A stretch of 51,005 bases of DNA from JBAZGG01 sp041653015 (lineage in GTDB: Bacteria > Bacillota_I > Bacilli_A > RFN20 > CAG-826). The DNA lies in assembly GCA_041653015.1 (NCBI GenBank), contig JBAZGG010000008.1:1-51005 (forward strand). Direction: 5' to 3'. Position numbers and translations under genes: made by a program. The notes below the pieces were generated by a model. The model saw only the letters and a list, made by a program, of their open reading frames with translations. It made no database searches and was not told the origin of the DNA. Position 1 is the first letter of the stretch. Every line of letters begins with the position of its first letter. This document shows positions 1 through 9,276 of the stretch, one piece after another.

Positions 1-1
1 C

Positions 2-3000
2 GAACCTAAATATTCGTTCCTTGAATGCAAAGCGAGAAATCTTACATATTCAGTGCCCCTCTACGTCACTCTACGCCTCATCAACAACAATGGTGGTGAG
101 ATTAAAGAGCACAAAGTCTTTATGGGTGATTTCCCACTCATGACCGATAGCGGAACATTTGTTGTCAATGGTGCAGAGCGCGTCATCGTTTCTCAAATCG
201 TTCGCTCACCAGGAGCTTATCTCGATAAATTAAGCGACCCAAAGAGCGGGCGCATTTTATATGAAGCCGATTTGATTCCAACAAGGGGAACATGGCTTGA
301 ATTCGAGACTGATTTAAAAGATCTCATCTCGGTAAGAATTGATCGCCAAAGAAAAATTCATGCATGTATATTGCTCAAAGCATTAGGCCTTGAAGATCCT
401 GATTTGATAATGAAACTTTTCGGCGATAAACCGCAAAAAGGCGAAATCAGCATCATCAATAATTTTATTAAAAACACCCTTGAGAAAGATGCGGAGACAA
501 AAACATCGCAAGATGCTCTCGAAACAATATTCAAAAAATTAAAACCTGGCGAACCTTATAATGGCGATGGAGTCGCTGAATTTTTGGTTTCTAAGTTCTT
601 TGATCATAAACGTTATGATCTAGGGCATGCTGGGAGATTTAAATATCGCAATAAATTAGGCATTTATAATAGGCTTCCTGGCCGCATTCTCGCCGAAAAT
701 CTTGTCGATGTCAACGGCGAAATAAAATATCCAAAAGGATATCAATTAACAAAAGAGAATGTCGACACCTTGAAGGATGAAGAGTTCTTTGAAAAAGGCG
801 CTCACGAAAAAACCCTAAAAGTAAATCCTCGATTGCTGAAGGCTCTGGATAAAGCTTCAAGCGAAGAAGGCAAATCAGCACAAGTAAAAGCCAAAGATGT
901 TTTTAAAGGTACAATCAATGTTGTCAAAGTATACACGGGCGATAATAAATCAACGGAAGCCAATGTAATTGGCACCGGTTTGAATCTCGTCGCGGACTGC
1001 GTGACATTCAGCGACATTGTTGCTGTCTTTTCCTATCTCTCTAATATCGTCGATGGTTTTGGTGAAATTGATGATATCGATAATTTAGGTAATAGACGCA
1101 TCCGTTCTGTCGGCGAATTGATTCAGAACGTGTTTAGAGTAGGCCTATCTAAAATGGCTAAGACTGTTCAACAAAAGATGTCGATTTCAGATGTCAATTC
1201 GGTCACAGTTCAAAGCCTTATAAATATTCGCCCTCTCACCTCATCTATCAATGAGTTCTTTGCTTCGAGTCAACTTTCCCAGTTCATGGATCAAACCAAT
1301 CCTCTGGCTGAGCTCACCAACAAGAGAAGAATTTCAGCATTAGGTCCAGGAGGAATTACGCGTGATCGCGCTTCTATGGAAGTTCGTGACGTGCACTACA
1401 CTCACTATGGCCGCATCTGCCCTATCGAGACTCCTGAAGGACAAAATATTGGTCTTATCAGCAATCTTGCTTGTTATGCAAGAATTAATAAATATGGGTT
1501 CATTGAGACCCCTTATCGAAAAGTAGAAAAAGTTTCTCACCGCGTTTTGAATGAGCCACAAGATAGCGAATATCTCTCTGCTGATCAAGAGCGCAATCAC
1601 GTCATCGCTCAAGCTAACGCCAATAAAGACGACAATGGTCTCCTTCTCGATGATCACGTCATCGCTAGAAGCAATGGTGAAAACATTTTGGCGGCTAAAG
1701 AAAATGTTGACTATATCGACGTCTCACCAAAGCAAATCGTCTCTATCGCGTCCGCGTGTATTCCATTCTTAGAAAATGACGATAGCACTCGCGCGCTCAT
1801 GGGCGCTAACATGCAAAGACAAGCTTTGCCACTTTTAAGACCGACCGCTCCTTTTGTTGGAACTGGTCTTGAACACACGATTGCTAAGGATAGTGGTCTC
1901 GCTGTCGTCGCTAATAGCGAAGGTGAAATCTCTTATGTCGATTCCAAGAAAATTATCGTGAAGCACGGTCGCGAGAAGAAAACGTATCTGCTTCAAAAAT
2001 TTGATCGTTCAAATCAAGGCACTTGTATCAATCAAGTTCCAATCGTTCATGTCGGCGAGAAGATTAAAATCGGCGATGTCATCGCTGATGGTCCTGCTAT
2101 GCAGAATGGCGATTTAGCGCTCGGACAAAATGTCACGATTGCCTTCATGACGTGGAATGGTTACAACTATGAAGATGCTGTTATCATGTCGGAAAGACTC
2201 GTTAAAGATGATACTTATACCTCAATACACATCGAAAAATACGAGATTGAATGTCGCGAAACAAAACTCGGAGCAGAAGAGATTACCCGAGATATTCCGA
2301 ATGTGAACGAAGAGGCGAAATCGCAGCTTGATGAGCGCGGCATCGTCGTTCCTGGAGCAGAAGTAAAAGAAGGCGATATTCTCGTTGGTAAAGTTACTCC
2401 TAAAGGATTGACTGAACCCACGCCAGAAGAAAAATTGATGATGGCCATTTTTGCCGAAAAAGCAAAAGAAGGCAAAGATACATCGCTGCGCGTTCCACAT
2501 GGTGGAGCAGGAATCGTACACGATGTTAAAATATTTACTCGCGCTAAAGGTGATGAACTTCCACCAGGAGTAAATGAAGTCGTTCATGTTTATGTTGTAC
2601 AGAAGAGAAAAATCTCCGAAGGAGATAAAATGTCTGGACGACACGGAAATAAAGGTGTTATCTCGCGCATTCTTCCTATTGAAGATATGCCATTTTTACC
2701 AGATGGTACACCAGTTGATATCATGCTTAATCCTCTCGGTGTTCCAAGCCGTATGAATATCGGACAGATTTTGGAGATTCACCTCGGATTAGCTTGCCAG
2801 AGATTAGGCATCAAAATCGCAACTCCTGTTTTTGATGGTATCAAAGATGAGGAAATATACGCTCTTATGGACAAAGCTGGAATTGCAAAAGATGGCAAGA
2901 CCACTCTCTATGATGGGCGTACGGGCGAAAGATTCGATGAGCGAATTTCTGTTGGTGTCATGTATATGATTAAGCTCGTACACATGGTCGATGATAAATT

Positions 3001-3478
3001 GCACGCGAGATCTGTTGGACCATATTCTTTAGTGACTCAGCAACCTTTGGGTGGCAAGGCACAAAATGGTGGTCAAAGATTTGGTGAAATGGAAGTGTGG
3101 GCGCTAGAAGCTTATGGTGCAGCGCACACTCTCCAAGAGATCCTCACTATCAAATCAGATGATCGAGTCGGCAGAAGAAAAACTTATGCAGCTATCGTCA
3201 ATAATAAACCTCTCCCACGCCCTGGAATGCCTGAAGCATTCAAGGTTCTTACGAAAGAGCTAAAAGGATTGGGTATGAATGTTGAATTGTATTCAAAGGA
3301 AGATGGCGAAAAGAAACTTATCGACATGGATGCTTTAGCAAAAGAAGAGCAGATTGAAGAAAGAAAGATCAACGCTACGATAAGATCACTGACAAGCGAA
3401 ACAAAGAAGCTTGAAGAAGAGAGTGAATCGTATTCAGAAGATGTTGCAAAACAGCTTCTTGAGAAAGATGTTGAATAG
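2..3478 (+). CDS. rpoB: DNA-directed RNA polymerase subunit beta, 5'-truncated by the window edge
   Basis: Beta subunit of RNA polymerase, forming the active-site cleft with RpoC. The open frame runs from base 2 without a start; 1158 residues are visible and the first roughly 70-80 are missing. A GTG at 53 is internal, because the conserved stretch EPKYSFLECKARNLTYS lies upstream of it. The rifampicin pocket (SSQLSQFMDQ then LTNKRRISALGPGG, visible residues about 424-452) and the active-site stretch GDKMSGRHGNKGV are intact, and the C-terminal GGQRFGEMEVWALEAYGAA anchor to RpoC is present. At the position of E. coli His526 the residue is Asn (bases 1319-1321), as in rifampicin-insusceptible Mollicutes. 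rpoC starts 11 bases downstream, so the two are co-transcribed. Identification is certain; resistance is inferred. Confidence 0.98.
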   Translation, partial: EPKYSFLECKARNLTYSVPLYVTLRLINNNGGEIKEHKVFMGDFPLMTDSGTFVVNGAERVIVSQIVRSPGAYLDKLSDPKSGRILYEADLIPTRGTWLEFETDLKDLISVRIDRQRKIHACILLKALGLEDPDLIMKLFGDKPQKGEISIINNFIKNTLEKDAETKTSQDALETIFKKLKPGEPYNGDGVAEFLVSKFFDHKRYDLGHAGRFKYRNKLGIYNRLPGRILAENLVDVNGEIKYPKGYQLTKENVDTLKDEEFFEKGAHEKTLKVNPRLLKALDKASSEEGKSAQVKAKDVFKGTINVVKVYTGDNKSTEANVIGTGLNLVADCVTFSDIVAVFSYLSNIVDGFGEIDDIDNLGNRRIRSVGELIQNVFRVGLSKMAKTVQQKMSISDVNSVTVQSLINIRPLTSSINEFFASSQLSQFMDQTNPLAELTNKRRISALGPGGITRDRASMEVRDVHYTHYGRICPIETPEGQNIGLISNLACYARINKYGFIETPYRKVEKVSHRVLNEPQDSEYLSADQERNHVIAQANANKDDNGLLLDDHVIARSNGENILAAKENVDYIDVSPKQIVSIASACIPFLENDDSTRALMGANMQRQALPLLRPTAPFVGTGLEHTIAKDSGLAVVANSEGEISYVDSKKIIVKHGREKKTYLLQKFDRSNQGTCINQVPIVHVGEKIKIGDVIADGPAMQNGDLALGQNVTIAFMTWNGYNYEDAVIMSERLVKDDTYTSIHIEKYEIECRETKLGAEEITRDIPNVNEEAKSQLDERGIVVPGAEVKEGDILVGKVTPKGLTEPTPEEKLMMAIFAEKAKEGKDTSLRVPHGGAGIVHDVKIFTRAKGDELPPGVNEVVHVYVVQKRKISEGDKMSGRHGNKGVISRILPIEDMPFLPDGTPVDIMLNPLGVPSRMNIGQILEIHLGLACQRLGIKIATPVFDGIKDEEIYALMDKAGIAKDGKTTLYDGRTGERFDERISVGVMYMIKLVHMVDDKLHARSVGPYSLVTQQPLGGKAQNGGQRFGEMEVWALEAYGAAHTLQEILTIKSDDRVGRRKTYAAIVNNKPLPRPGMPEAFKVLTKELKGLGMNVELYSKEDGEKKLIDMDALAKEEQIEERKINATIRSLTSETKKLEEESESYSEDVAKQLLEKDVE

Positions 3479-3489
3479 GGGGCAGGAAC

Positions 3490-6400
3490 ATGTTTGGTAT
3501 CAATAAATTATTTGAGATGAAAGTCGGACTCGCCTCCCCTGAGACAATTAGAAGTTGGTCTCATGGCGAAGTCACAAAACCTGAGACGATTAACTATCGA
3601 AGTCAAAAACCTGAGATGGATGGATTGTTCTGCGAGAAAATTTTTGGTCCTAGCAAGGATTACGAATGTCATTGCGGAAAATACAAAAAAATTCGTTTCC
3701 AAGGTGTCGTATGCGAAAAATGTGGTGTTGAAGTTATCTCGAAAGAGGTGCGGCGTGAAAGAATGGGTCATATTGAACTCGCTTCACCGTGCACTCATAT
3801 CTGGTATTTAAAAGGCATTCCTTCTAGAATCGGTCTCGTATTAGATGTATCACCGAAGCAGTTGGAAGAAGTGGTCTATTTTGCCGCTCACATCTGTTTG
3901 AATCCTGGCAATTGCAAAGTTCTATCTTGCAAGCAATACCTCGATGAGACACAAGGACGAGAAATTTTTATCGCCGCGATTAAAGAGATCAAAGATACGC
4001 TTGACGCTGAGTCGGCTGATTATGCTCATGCTGAGGAACTCATCGCGAGACTTGGAAATAATAAAGAGTCTTTCGACTTTGCTTCAAATGCTGCTTTTGT
4101 CAGCAAATTTACTGGCGCAGAGTTTGGCGAAGGTGCCGATGCTATCAAGCGTTTGTTAAAAGAAGTCGATCTCAACGCTGAATTCAAAATGATTAGTGAA
4201 GAGCTTAAAGATTCGAGTGGAAATAAGCGCGCAAAACTGATTAAGAGACTGGAAGTTGTTGAAGCCTTTAGAAATTCAGGCAATAGCCCTGAATGGATGG
4301 TTCTCGATGTCCTCCCTGTTATTCCACCTGATTTGCGCCCTATGTTACAACTTGATGGCGGACGTTTTGCCGCGAGCGATTTAAATGAATTGTATCGCCG
4401 TGTTTTAACGCGCAACAATCGTCTTAAAAAGATGTACTCTATGCCGACGCCCCAAGTTATTTTGATGAACGAAAAACGTATGTTACAAGAAGCTGTTGAT
4501 GCCCTGATTGATAACGGCCGTCGCAAAAAAGCTGTTCAAGGCGCTGGCGGTCGAGACTTAAAGTCACTCACTAGCGGCCTAAAAGGCAAACCTGGGAGAT
4601 TCAGACAGAATCTTCTTGGAAAACGCGTTGATTATTCAGGTCGTTCAGTCATCGCTGTCGGACCAGATCTAAAAATGTATCAATGCGGTTTGCCACGCGA
4701 AATGGCTATCCAATTACTGCGTCCTTTTATCGCACAAAAATTGCTTGAAAAAACAGATAATCATTCGGCTATTGCCTTGTCACATCGTCAAGCTGATAAG
4801 ATGATCGATCGATATGAAGAAGTGGTTTTTGATATCGTTGAAAAAATTATATCTGACCATCCAGTTTTATTAAACCGCGCCCCGACATTACATCGTCTTG
4901 GCATTCAGGCATTTCAACCAAAGTTAGTCGATGGACGCGCTATACGTTTGCACCCTCTTGTCTGCACGGGATTCAATGCTGACTTTGATGGTGATCAAAT
5001 GGCTGTGCACGTTCCTCTATCAAAAGAAGCTCAACAAGAAGCTCTCGAGCTCATGTTGGCGAGCAATAATATTCTCGGTCCAAAAGATGGCAAACCGATC
5101 GTTACGCCTTCTCAGGATATGGTTCTTGGCAATTACTATCTCACCCTTGAAGAGACAGCGGAAGATTTTGAAGCCAGAGCAAAACGAAGAGAGAAAACGG
5201 GTGAAATGGAAGAAGCGGAACAACTCCACTTATTTGCCCAGAGCGAAGGTAAAGTGTTCCACAATATCGATGAAGCACTCATCGCATATGCCACTCATCA
5301 AGTCCATCTTCACAACAGAGTTGCCATTCGCGGTTCCGCTTGTGGGAAGACAGGATTTTCGAAAGAGATGATAAATGGATATTTAATCACCACGGTTGGC
5401 AAGATTATTTTCAATCAAATTTACCCAGCTGAATTTCCATATCTAAACGATCCAAAACTGCTTAGACAGGATCGAAGATTTTCTGATGATGATATCAAGA
5501 AATATTTTGTTCCTAGAGGAACCGATATCAAAGCCTATATTCATATTCAGCCGCTCCTCTCTCCTTTTAAGAAGAAAGATTTAGCGACTATTATCAATGA
5601 AATATATGCCCGATATGGCACCTCGAAAACATCAGCTGTTCTCGATAAGATGAAAGATCAAGGATTCAAATATGCTACTTATGCCGGCGTCACTGTTGCA
5701 ATAAGCGACATCAACGTCGTTAAAGATAAGAGCAAACTATTGAGCGATGGCGAGAAGAGCGTTGAAGAGATTAATCGTCTTTTTGAAGAAGGATTTCTAA
5801 CCGACGATGAAAGACATAATCACGTGGTCGGCGTGTGGACCAAAGTGAGAGATGAAGTTCAAAAAGATTTAACCGCTCAATTCGAAGAAGATAAACGCAA
5901 CCCGATTTTCATGATGTCCGATAGTGGTGCTCGAGGAAATATTTCCAACTTCACTCAGCTGGCTGGCATGCGTGGTTTGATGTCTAATCCTAAAGGTGAA
6001 ACCATCGAACTTCCTATCAAATCATGCTTCCGTGAAGGCATGACCGTTTCTGAATTCTTTATCGCCACGCACGGCGCTCGTAAAGGCGGTGCTGATACGG
6101 CATTAAAAACTGCTGACTCAGGCTATTTAACTCGACGACTTGTCGACGTCTCTCAAGATGTTATCGTGAGAGAAGATGATTGCCACACCGATCACGGCAC
6201 GATCGTTCGCGAGATCGTCGATGAAAATCATGATAACGCTGTTATCGTTCCATTATTTGATCGATTGATTGGACGTTACGCTATGCGCAACGTTGTCAAT
6301 CCACAAACTGGCGAATTGATCGTCGAGGCTAACACGATGATCGATGATGACAAAGCGAAGAGAATTGTCGAATGCGGAATCAAAGAAGTCGAAATTCGCT

Positions 6401-7380
6401 CTTTATTTGGTTGTCAGACAAAAGATGGCGTATGCGTGCATTGCTATGGACGCAATCTCGCTACGGGTCAAGAAGTAAAAGTTGGCGAAGCAGTTGGTAT
6501 CATGGCCGCTCAATCAATCGGCGAACCTGGCACTCAATTGACGATGAGAACATTCCATACTGGCGGTGTCGCTGGTAGCGATATCACGCAAGGTCTCCCG
6601 AGAGTCCAAGAATTAGTTGAAGCTCGCTCTCCAAAAGGTGAAGCCTTAATTTCGGAAATCGCCGGTGAGGTTGAGAGTATTGATGAACTTGATGGACGCT
6701 ATACCTTTGTCGTTAGAAACGATAAAGAGCAAAGGAGTTATCAATCGAATTATGGTGCTCGCCCAAGCGTTAAAAAAGGCGACAGAGTTCTCAATGGCGA
6801 CATTCTCACCAAAGGTGCCATTGCTCCTAAGAAACTTCTCGAGGTGAGCGACGAAAGAAAAGTTGAAGAGTATATGATCAAGGAAATACAAGCGGTCTAT
6901 CGCGCTCAAGGCATTGGAATTTCTGATAAGCATATAGAAGTCATTCTTAGACAGATGCTTCGCAAAGTTGTCATCATCGAAAGCGGTGATACCGATATGC
7001 TCACCGGTTCCAAAGTGGGACTAGATGCTTTTACTGAAAAGAATACGCAAGCCCTTCTTGAAGGCAAGCGACCAGCGGTTGCAAGACCACTTATTCTCGG
7101 CATTACAAAAGCTGCATTAGAGACCGATTCATTCCTCTCTGCTGCATCATTCCAAGAGACGACACGCGTTTTGACCGATGCGGCAATAAAAGCAAAAGAA
7201 GATTACCTGCATGGTTTAAAAGAGAATGTCATCACTGGCAAACTTATTCCTGCCGGCACTGGTCTATTATCTGATACTGAAGAAGAGCATCATACCACAA
7301 GCTTCTCCGTCCGTGAAAAGATGAAAGAAGTGAAGGGTCAATACATTGAGGCTCACGATCGACAGGACGATTTAGAATAG
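3490..7380 (+). CDS. rpoC: DNA-directed RNA polymerase subunit beta'
   Basis: Largest catalytic subunit of RNA polymerase, 1296 residues. The N-terminal zinc ribbon has Cys60, Cys62, Cys75 and Cys78. The magnesium-binding loop NADFDGD is at 496-502, with catalytic Asp498, Asp500 and Asp502. The second zinc site uses Cys898, Cys975, Cys982 and Cys985. The trigger-loop region follows (GEAVGIMAAQSIGEPGTQ). Length fits a Firmicutes beta' without the large enterobacterial insertion. The ATG follows a GGGGGCAGG ribosome site directly after the rpoB stop. A rho-independent terminator follows, so the rpoBC transcript probably ends here. Confidence 0.98.
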   Translation: MFGINKLFEMKVGLASPETIRSWSHGEVTKPETINYRSQKPEMDGLFCEKIFGPSKDYECHCGKYKKIRFQGVVCEKCGVEVISKEVRRERMGHIELASPCTHIWYLKGIPSRIGLVLDVSPKQLEEVVYFAAHICLNPGNCKVLSCKQYLDETQGREIFIAAIKEIKDTLDAESADYAHAEELIARLGNNKESFDFASNAAFVSKFTGAEFGEGADAIKRLLKEVDLNAEFKMISEELKDSSGNKRAKLIKRLEVVEAFRNSGNSPEWMVLDVLPVIPPDLRPMLQLDGGRFAASDLNELYRRVLTRNNRLKKMYSMPTPQVILMNEKRMLQEAVDALIDNGRRKKAVQGAGGRDLKSLTSGLKGKPGRFRQNLLGKRVDYSGRSVIAVGPDLKMYQCGLPREMAIQLLRPFIAQKLLEKTDNHSAIALSHRQADKMIDRYEEVVFDIVEKIISDHPVLLNRAPTLHRLGIQAFQPKLVDGRAIRLHPLVCTGFNADFDGDQMAVHVPLSKEAQQEALELMLASNNILGPKDGKPIVTPSQDMVLGNYYLTLEETAEDFEARAKRREKTGEMEEAEQLHLFAQSEGKVFHNIDEALIAYATHQVHLHNRVAIRGSACGKTGFSKEMINGYLITTVGKIIFNQIYPAEFPYLNDPKLLRQDRRFSDDDIKKYFVPRGTDIKAYIHIQPLLSPFKKKDLATIINEIYARYGTSKTSAVLDKMKDQGFKYATYAGVTVAISDINVVKDKSKLLSDGEKSVEEINRLFEEGFLTDDERHNHVVGVWTKVRDEVQKDLTAQFEEDKRNPIFMMSDSGARGNISNFTQLAGMRGLMSNPKGETIELPIKSCFREGMTVSEFFIATHGARKGGADTALKTADSGYLTRRLVDVSQDVIVREDDCHTDHGTIVREIVDENHDNAVIVPLFDRLIGRYAMRNVVNPQTGELIVEANTMIDDDKAKRIVECGIKEVEIRSLFGCQTKDGVCVHCYGRNLATGQEVKVGEAVGIMAAQSIGEPGTQLTMRTFHTGGVAGSDITQGLPRVQELVEARSPKGEALISEIAGEVESIDELDGRYTFVVRNDKEQRSYQSNYGARPSVKKGDRVLNGDILTKGAIAPKKLLEVSDERKVEEYMIKEIQAVYRAQGIGISDKHIEVILRQMLRKVVIIESGDTDMLTGSKVGLDAFTEKNTQALLEGKRPAVARPLILGITKAALETDSFLSAASFQETTRVLTDAAIKAKEDYLHGLKENVITGKLIPAGTGLLSDTEEEHHTTSFSVREKMKEVKGQYIEAHDRQDDLE

Positions 7381-7392
7381 TTTAATAAGATT

Positions 7393-7426
7393 AAACCATC
7401 GACGAAATGCGGTGGTTTTTTCTTTT
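7393..7426 (+). terminator. Rho-independent terminator of rpoBC
   Basis: AAACCATCG (7393-7401) pairs with CGGTGGTTT (7410-7418), including one G-U pair, around an 8-base loop. A T-rich tract follows. It lies 13 bases after the rpoC stop. Confidence 0.85.
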
Positions 7427-7442
7427 CCAACGAGAAAATCAT

Positions 7443-7470
7443 TTGACATATGAAACGCGATTGATATAAT
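7443..7470 (+). promoter_or_regulatory. Sigma-A type promoter for the M6 protease cluster
   Basis: TTGACA at 7443-7448 and TATAAT at 7465-7470 with a 16-base spacer. Both hexamers match consensus, and a TG precedes the -10. It leaves a leader of about 75 bases that ends in an AAAGGAGG ribosome site (7534-7541). Confidence 0.85.
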
Positions 7471-7550
7471 AAGTCATACTTTTATTAACTTTGTTAAATA
7501 CTTAAGATATTAATGAAGTAGCACACATAAAAGAAAGGAGGAATTTCTTT

Positions 7551-9185
7551 ATGAAATTCAAATCAATAACATCATTTATGGCGATGGGAGTGTTGATCGC
7601 AGTTGCCTCCGCGAGCTGTACTTCGAGCGACCCTGCAACTTATAAATTTCGCGACAAAGTCGAAAATGTGACTTACGCTAATGCTAGAAATGCACGAAAT
7701 AATCTCTATGGATCAGGTGCTGACATGACCTCTAATGGTCGGACCCTTATTATTCCTGTTCAATTCGCTGATTTTATGGGTGATGATTTACCGAGTGAAA
7801 CTCGCGAGGTCGATGGCGGAAGAAAAGATATCTACAATGTAAATTTTGGCGAAGCCGAAGATACGCAATGGCAATCGCTGAAAAGCTACTATTATAAATC
7901 TAGCTATGGCAAGACAGACCTAACTGGTGCAGTCACTCCTTGGTTCACACCTTATTCTGAATCGAATGACACTCCAGGCGAACCTCTCACCGCAAAAGGT
8001 CTAGCGACAGAAGCTCCCGGTTATCAAGGCGCGGCACGAGTTCTTCGCCAAGCATACTCATGGCTTGACAAACTAGCTTATGCTCAAGTACAAAAAAATG
8101 ATGGTACGTATTATTCAACATCGGCAGAACTATTTAAAGATTTTGATATCGATGGCAACGGATTGATCGACAATATTCAACTCGTCTATTCCTGCCACTC
8201 CCTTCAAAAAGACGGTGGCGGCAACCCCATCGACAACACTTTATTCTGGGCTTTTAGAACCTCAACAGGATATAAGGCAAACAAAAATAAACCTGTGGCA
8301 TCGAACTATCTTTGGTTGAGCTATTACACTTTCTATGAAAACGGCTATTACACCGGCAACGTCTATCACGATTACACCGATGCTGATATCGCGAGTGGAA
8401 CGGCTAAACTAGACGCGCATACGCTCATTCATGAAACCGGTCACGCTTTAGGTCTAGAGGATTATTATACTAATACTAATGGCGATATTTCGGCAGCTGG
8501 TAAGTTTCTCATGATGGATTATAACATCGGCGATCACGACCCATTTTCAAAAGCTGCGTATGGCTGGACCAATCCTACTGTTGTTTTGGACTCTTGTGAG
8601 ATATCTTTGAGCAAATTTCAAGAGACGGGTGATTCTATTATTATTCCAGCAAAAGGAAGATGGACTTATGGTGGAACGACCAATACTTTACTCGATGAAT
8701 ACATCATGCTCGAATATTACACACCGGATGGATTAAACGCTTTTGATACAGCGCATAATTATACGGGCAGCACGGCCTATCCTAAAGGACCGACCACTTC
8801 CGGTATTAAGGTGTGGCATATCGATGCGAGATTAGGCTCTTTCCTATATTCTGATGGCTCGTTACAATTCGTTCGATATGAGACGAGTTTAGTAGCTGTT
8901 ACAAACGGTTTTACTTACATGGCCAATTCGAACAATGCACAAGACAATAAAAGTGCTGGTCTTCCTTCGAGCAATAAACTCATTGAAACCATGAAGAAAA
9001 ATGGTTTGCCGATGAGAAGCGGTGAGACTTTCAATGATGATTTCTTATGGGGGCAAGGTGACACGTTTGGCGTCAGCACATGGCAAAGTTATGCTTTTCA
9101 TAGCGGCGATAAATTCGGTTACACTCTTGAAGTTCTCTCTTTAGGCGATACTGCGTCGATTAAAATCACTGCTAATGCAGCCTGA
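7551..9185 (+). CDS. M6-family metalloprotease-like lipoprotein (paralog 1)
   Basis: Predicted surface-anchored zinc endopeptidase related to the immune inhibitor A / M6 family, 544 residues. The signal peptide ends in a lipobox-like ASASC with Cys23. The zinc site is HETGHALGLEDYY (His294, Glu295, His298), matching HExxHxxGxxD, followed by a conserved MMDYNIGDH segment that may form the Met-turn region. A DxDxNGxxD loop at 199-207 looks like an EF-hand calcium site. Family membership rests on these motifs and on similarity to three paralogs in the window. It has its own strong promoter and a consensus ribosome site, and is followed by a terminator. The substrate is unknown; host or dietary protein is an inference. 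Confidence 0.85.
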   Translation: MKFKSITSFMAMGVLIAVASASCTSSDPATYKFRDKVENVTYANARNARNNLYGSGADMTSNGRTLIIPVQFADFMGDDLPSETREVDGGRKDIYNVNFGEAEDTQWQSLKSYYYKSSYGKTDLTGAVTPWFTPYSESNDTPGEPLTAKGLATEAPGYQGAARVLRQAYSWLDKLAYAQVQKNDGTYYSTSAELFKDFDIDGNGLIDNIQLVYSCHSLQKDGGGNPIDNTLFWAFRTSTGYKANKNKPVASNYLWLSYYTFYENGYYTGNVYHDYTDADIASGTAKLDAHTLIHETGHALGLEDYYTNTNGDISAAGKFLMMDYNIGDHDPFSKAAYGWTNPTVVLDSCEISLSKFQETGDSIIIPAKGRWTYGGTTNTLLDEYIMLEYYTPDGLNAFDTAHNYTGSTAYPKGPTTSGIKVWHIDARLGSFLYSDGSLQFVRYETSLVAVTNGFTYMANSNNAQDNKSAGLPSSNKLIETMKKNGLPMRSGETFNDDFLWGQGDTFGVSTWQSYAFHSGDKFGYTLEVLSLGDTASIKITANAA

Positions 9186-9201
9186 TAGAATATTTATTCA
9201 C

Positions 9202-9231
9202 AAAAAAGCTTTCATAAAGAAGGCTTTTTTT
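9202..9231 (+). terminator. Rho-independent terminator after M6 paralog 1
   Basis: AAAAAAGCTTTC (9202-9213) pairs with GAAGGCTTTTTT (about 9219-9230), with one G-U pair and a run of T. Confidence 0.75.
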
Positions 9232-9262
9232 GTTTTACTATTTTACTAACAGTACTAATTAT

Positions 9263-9268
9263 TATAAA
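9263..9268 (+). promoter_or_regulatory. Candidate -10 element placing the transcript start at the ATG of 9277
   Basis: TATAAA ends 8 bases before the ATG at 9277, so the transcript would begin within one or two bases of the codon. No Shine-Dalgarno sequence precedes the ATG. A weak -35 (TTTTAC, 9241-9246) lies 16 bases upstream. Confidence 0.45.
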
Positions 9269-9276
9269 ATCAATTC

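Noticed and set aside
4026..4526. Reverse-strand open frame of 166 codons inside rpoC
   Set aside because: It is a shadow of a highly conserved gene, with no ribosome site, promoter or recognisable domain.
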